Positions 62,398 through 64,000 of a stretch of DNA of 64,000 nt are shown in pieces. The DNA comes from Eriocheir sinensis (Eukaryota; Arthropoda; Malacostraca; Decapoda; Varunidae): positions 2,501 through 66,500 of the forward strand of contig NW_026110787.1 in the NCBI RefSeq assembly GCF_024679095.1. The letters run 5' to 3'. The stretch's first letter is position 1. Every line of letters begins with the position of its first letter. The notes under the pieces are model-generated. The model had not been told where the DNA came from and did no database searches. It was given only the letters and a program-made list of their open reading frames with translations. The position numbers and the translations under genes were made by a program.

Positions 62398-62859
62398 AGT
62401 ATAGGTAACATATGCAAATTTGTTTTTAGGATAAGGCAATTAAAGAGAAAAAGAGCCTGCTGGTCACATGGTCAGGAAGAAGAGCAGGCCGAGGGGCAGC
62501 AAGAGAGCTGGGTGACATGCTCTACTTATAGGATTCTGTCAGCCTTAGACAAAGACAACGGGAACAAAATAAAAGCTGGACAAAGCAGAGTTCCCAGTTA
62601 ATGTTTCGTTAACGTTTTAAACGACAAAGAAAACTGTATTAGTAGAACGGAAATTCTTTGCTTGACATTAGATCATTTTTTGACCTGTCAATTTGATGCA
62701 TCATATCACACTTATGACGTCAGGGGTAGGCTATCTTACCTTGCATCCGTGTATTTAATTGACGCAGCGTCTCGGGGCGCTTCCCCCTGTGCTATAACGG
62801 CTTATGGTTCTAATGTCTGTACACACTACTTGTCAAGGGACCTTTGGCTGCCTTTCAGT
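62398..62859. other. Unique sequence, no gene recognised
   Basis: Short frames only (for example 62377-62601). A splice-acceptor-like gcctttcag ends at 62859. Confidence 0.4.
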
Positions 62860-62863
62860 AATC

Positions 62864-63235
62864 ATGTCGAATCAGCAAATCAAAAGGGTTCTGATCGTGT
62901 GGCTGTGGCTGGCGGGCTGCCGTGTCCGGGATATCTCTATCCGCACTGGCACCAGCGTCTCCACAGTGTACCGCTGGTTGAGGCGTTGGCGGAGGGCGTA
63001 CCTATCGACGAACGTCTTGGAGGACACAACAGAAGCTTCCAGTGGCTGCCTGGATCTGTGGGCTCTCTTAAACCTACAGTTATGGATGTCTGCCAAGACT
63101 ACTGCCCGCGGGCAACACCTTGACTCTTACCACGTCCTGAAAAGTGTTGTAACGGGTCCTGTGCATTATAACGAGCCTGCAGCCACTTACGGGTCGTGCA
63201 AGACTGGACTCAGAGTGGAGGCACAGCGATGTTAA
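62864..63235 (+). pseudogene. Helix-turn-helix ORF, Tc1/homeodomain-like N-terminus only
   Basis: From ATG 62864: KRVLIVWLWLAGCRVRDISIRTGTSVSTVYRWLRRWRR forms a clear homeodomain-like HTH (R-x3-V...AG...DI...TGTSVSTVYRW), as in Tc1/mariner-type transposases and host regulators. After about residue 50 the sequence (DTTEASSGCLDLW) shows no transposase catalytic domain. Either a truncated transposase or an exon; an acceptor-like gcctttcag precedes the ATG by 4 nt. Confidence 0.45.
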
Positions 63236-63519
63236 AGCTCTTAATTCACTACGCAGCAGTCCACCGGTTGTGCTAATTGTAAACTGTTTTTACCAATTAA
63301 ATTACTTCGTAATTCTGACTTTACTTTTTCACATTATCTGAGGAACCCTTAGACATGAACGAAAAGTATCACGTCTCCGGACTGCTGCATCTGAGAGAAT
63401 AGAGCATGAAAGGGAATTTGTAAACATTTTTTTTGTAAATTAATCAAATGTTTAAAGGCTGTAAAGTAGTAAGCAGAGGATGTGTCCTAATATTCATTCT
63501 GGGTCAGGCTTTTTCCCAG
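63236..63519. other. Presumed intron or 5' flank of the receptor gene
   Basis: AT-rich, ends with a strong acceptor ggctttttcccag at 63507-63519. Confidence 0.45.
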
Positions 63520-64000
63520 CAAGGGAGGGGAAGCATGAAGTCCGTTGAGGGCTTCCTATTTCTGCTGTTGCATCTCCTGAGATTTACAAATGGCTCGGGG
63601 GTGCAAGTGGCAAGCGGTTCACAGGTGGGAGTGGAAGAGGTCGGGACGGGGCAGGTGAGCGTGTTGGTGGCTCGCCTGATTGAACAGCATTACGCAGGGT
63701 GTCACGTGGTGCTCCTGACCACCGCGCCTCACTCACCTACGTCATCTGCCATTCGAAGGTAAAGAGATGCAGCGGGAAATGGATCCAAATGTTGTTGTTT
63801 ATAAAGTATGGGAAGCATGAAAACACAGATGATGCATAAATGTCTTCCTCAGTCAGATGAGTGAAGGAACAACCGTAGCGAGTGTTTCTGTGGGTCACGA
63901 AACACTACAAAAGGCTCTCTCGGGGGAGGTCACGAAAGTATGTCAAGTTCTTATCCTCCACATTACCGAGAACAACGGCAATTCAACTACCAATGCATTA
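63520..64000 (+). CDS. Putative ionotropic receptor (IR), first two coding exons, partial
   Basis: Exon A (acceptor ag at 63518-63519; ATG at 63535; ends 63758) encodes MKSVEGFLFLLLHLLRFTNG, a signal-peptide-like start, then VSVLVARLIEQHYAGCHVVLLTTAPHSP. Donor AAG|GTAAAG at 63759. A 94-nt intron ends ttcctcag at 63852. Exon B (63853 on) keeps phase, is open for 49 codons to the window edge, and reads SVGHETLQKALSGEVTKVCQVLILHI. In divergent decapod IRs the N-terminal domain carries a GCHxVLxTT-type block followed by a TTCRALI-like block; this matches loosely. The ligand-gated channel would lie beyond the window. Two consistent splice sites and frame continuity make it the best host gene here. 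Confidence 0.55.

Overview
The window looks like intergenic or intronic DNA from a large, repeat-rich arthropod genome. A decapod crustacean is most likely; this is inferred from the non-LTR retrotransposon families, the very dense long (AT)n, (AC)n, (AG)n and (GGT)n arrays, the tRNA-derived SINEs and a decapod-like ionotropic-receptor exon. I see no bacterial operon, rRNA gene, functional tRNA gene or CRISPR array.

Layout: 1-2490 is a degenerate (GGT/GTT)n array. 2.6-6.7 kb holds a mobile-element protein remnant and a ~112-122 bp satellite interrupted by a minus-strand CR1-like LINE. 6742-8406 is a non-autonomous Harbinger-like element (TTA target duplication) that carries compound microsatellites. 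8.4-17.2 kb is microsatellites, minisatellites, one LINE and three diverged hairpin-bearing repeats. 17.4-27.0 kb is a three-level nest: a Jockey-like LINE (J1) interrupted by a 6.6 kb terminal-inverted-repeat element, whose minus-strand gene (FEN/PIN-like acidic motifs plus a C-terminal CXC zinc domain) is itself interrupted by a second Jockey-like LINE (J2).

28.87-40.70 kb is the centrepiece, a Polinton/Maverick (adintovirus-like) endogenous element. Plus strand, in order: packaging ATPase, integrase with chromodomain, small basic core-like protein, an unassigned protein, a macro-domain protein, penton-like minor capsid protein, pVI-like protein, double-jelly-roll major capsid protein and adenain-like protease. 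A protein-primed DNA polymerase B lies convergently on the minus strand. The ATPase, penton, pVI-like protein, protease, core-like protein, unassigned protein and macro protein are open. The integrase (one frameshift), major capsid protein (one in-frame stop) and polymerase (three frameshifts, one stop, lost N-terminus) are broken, so the copy is a recent fossil. Its right side is cut by a 5'-truncated CR1-like LINE (40.7-46.7 kb), which in turn carries a 992 bp Harbinger-like element and a nested minus-strand LINE with a PHD-type ORF1.

46.7-48.3 kb is a decayed gene of a recurrent, uncharacterised, probably mobile arthropod family. 48.3-61.6 kb is a mosaic of RTE, CR1 and Jockey LINE pieces and a tRNA SINE joined by long (AT)n tracts. 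The last 2 kb hold the only convincing host-gene signals: a CRE/TATA promoter with a splice donor (61872-62006), a SINE, a helix-turn-helix ORF, and the first two coding exons of a putative ionotropic receptor running off the window end.
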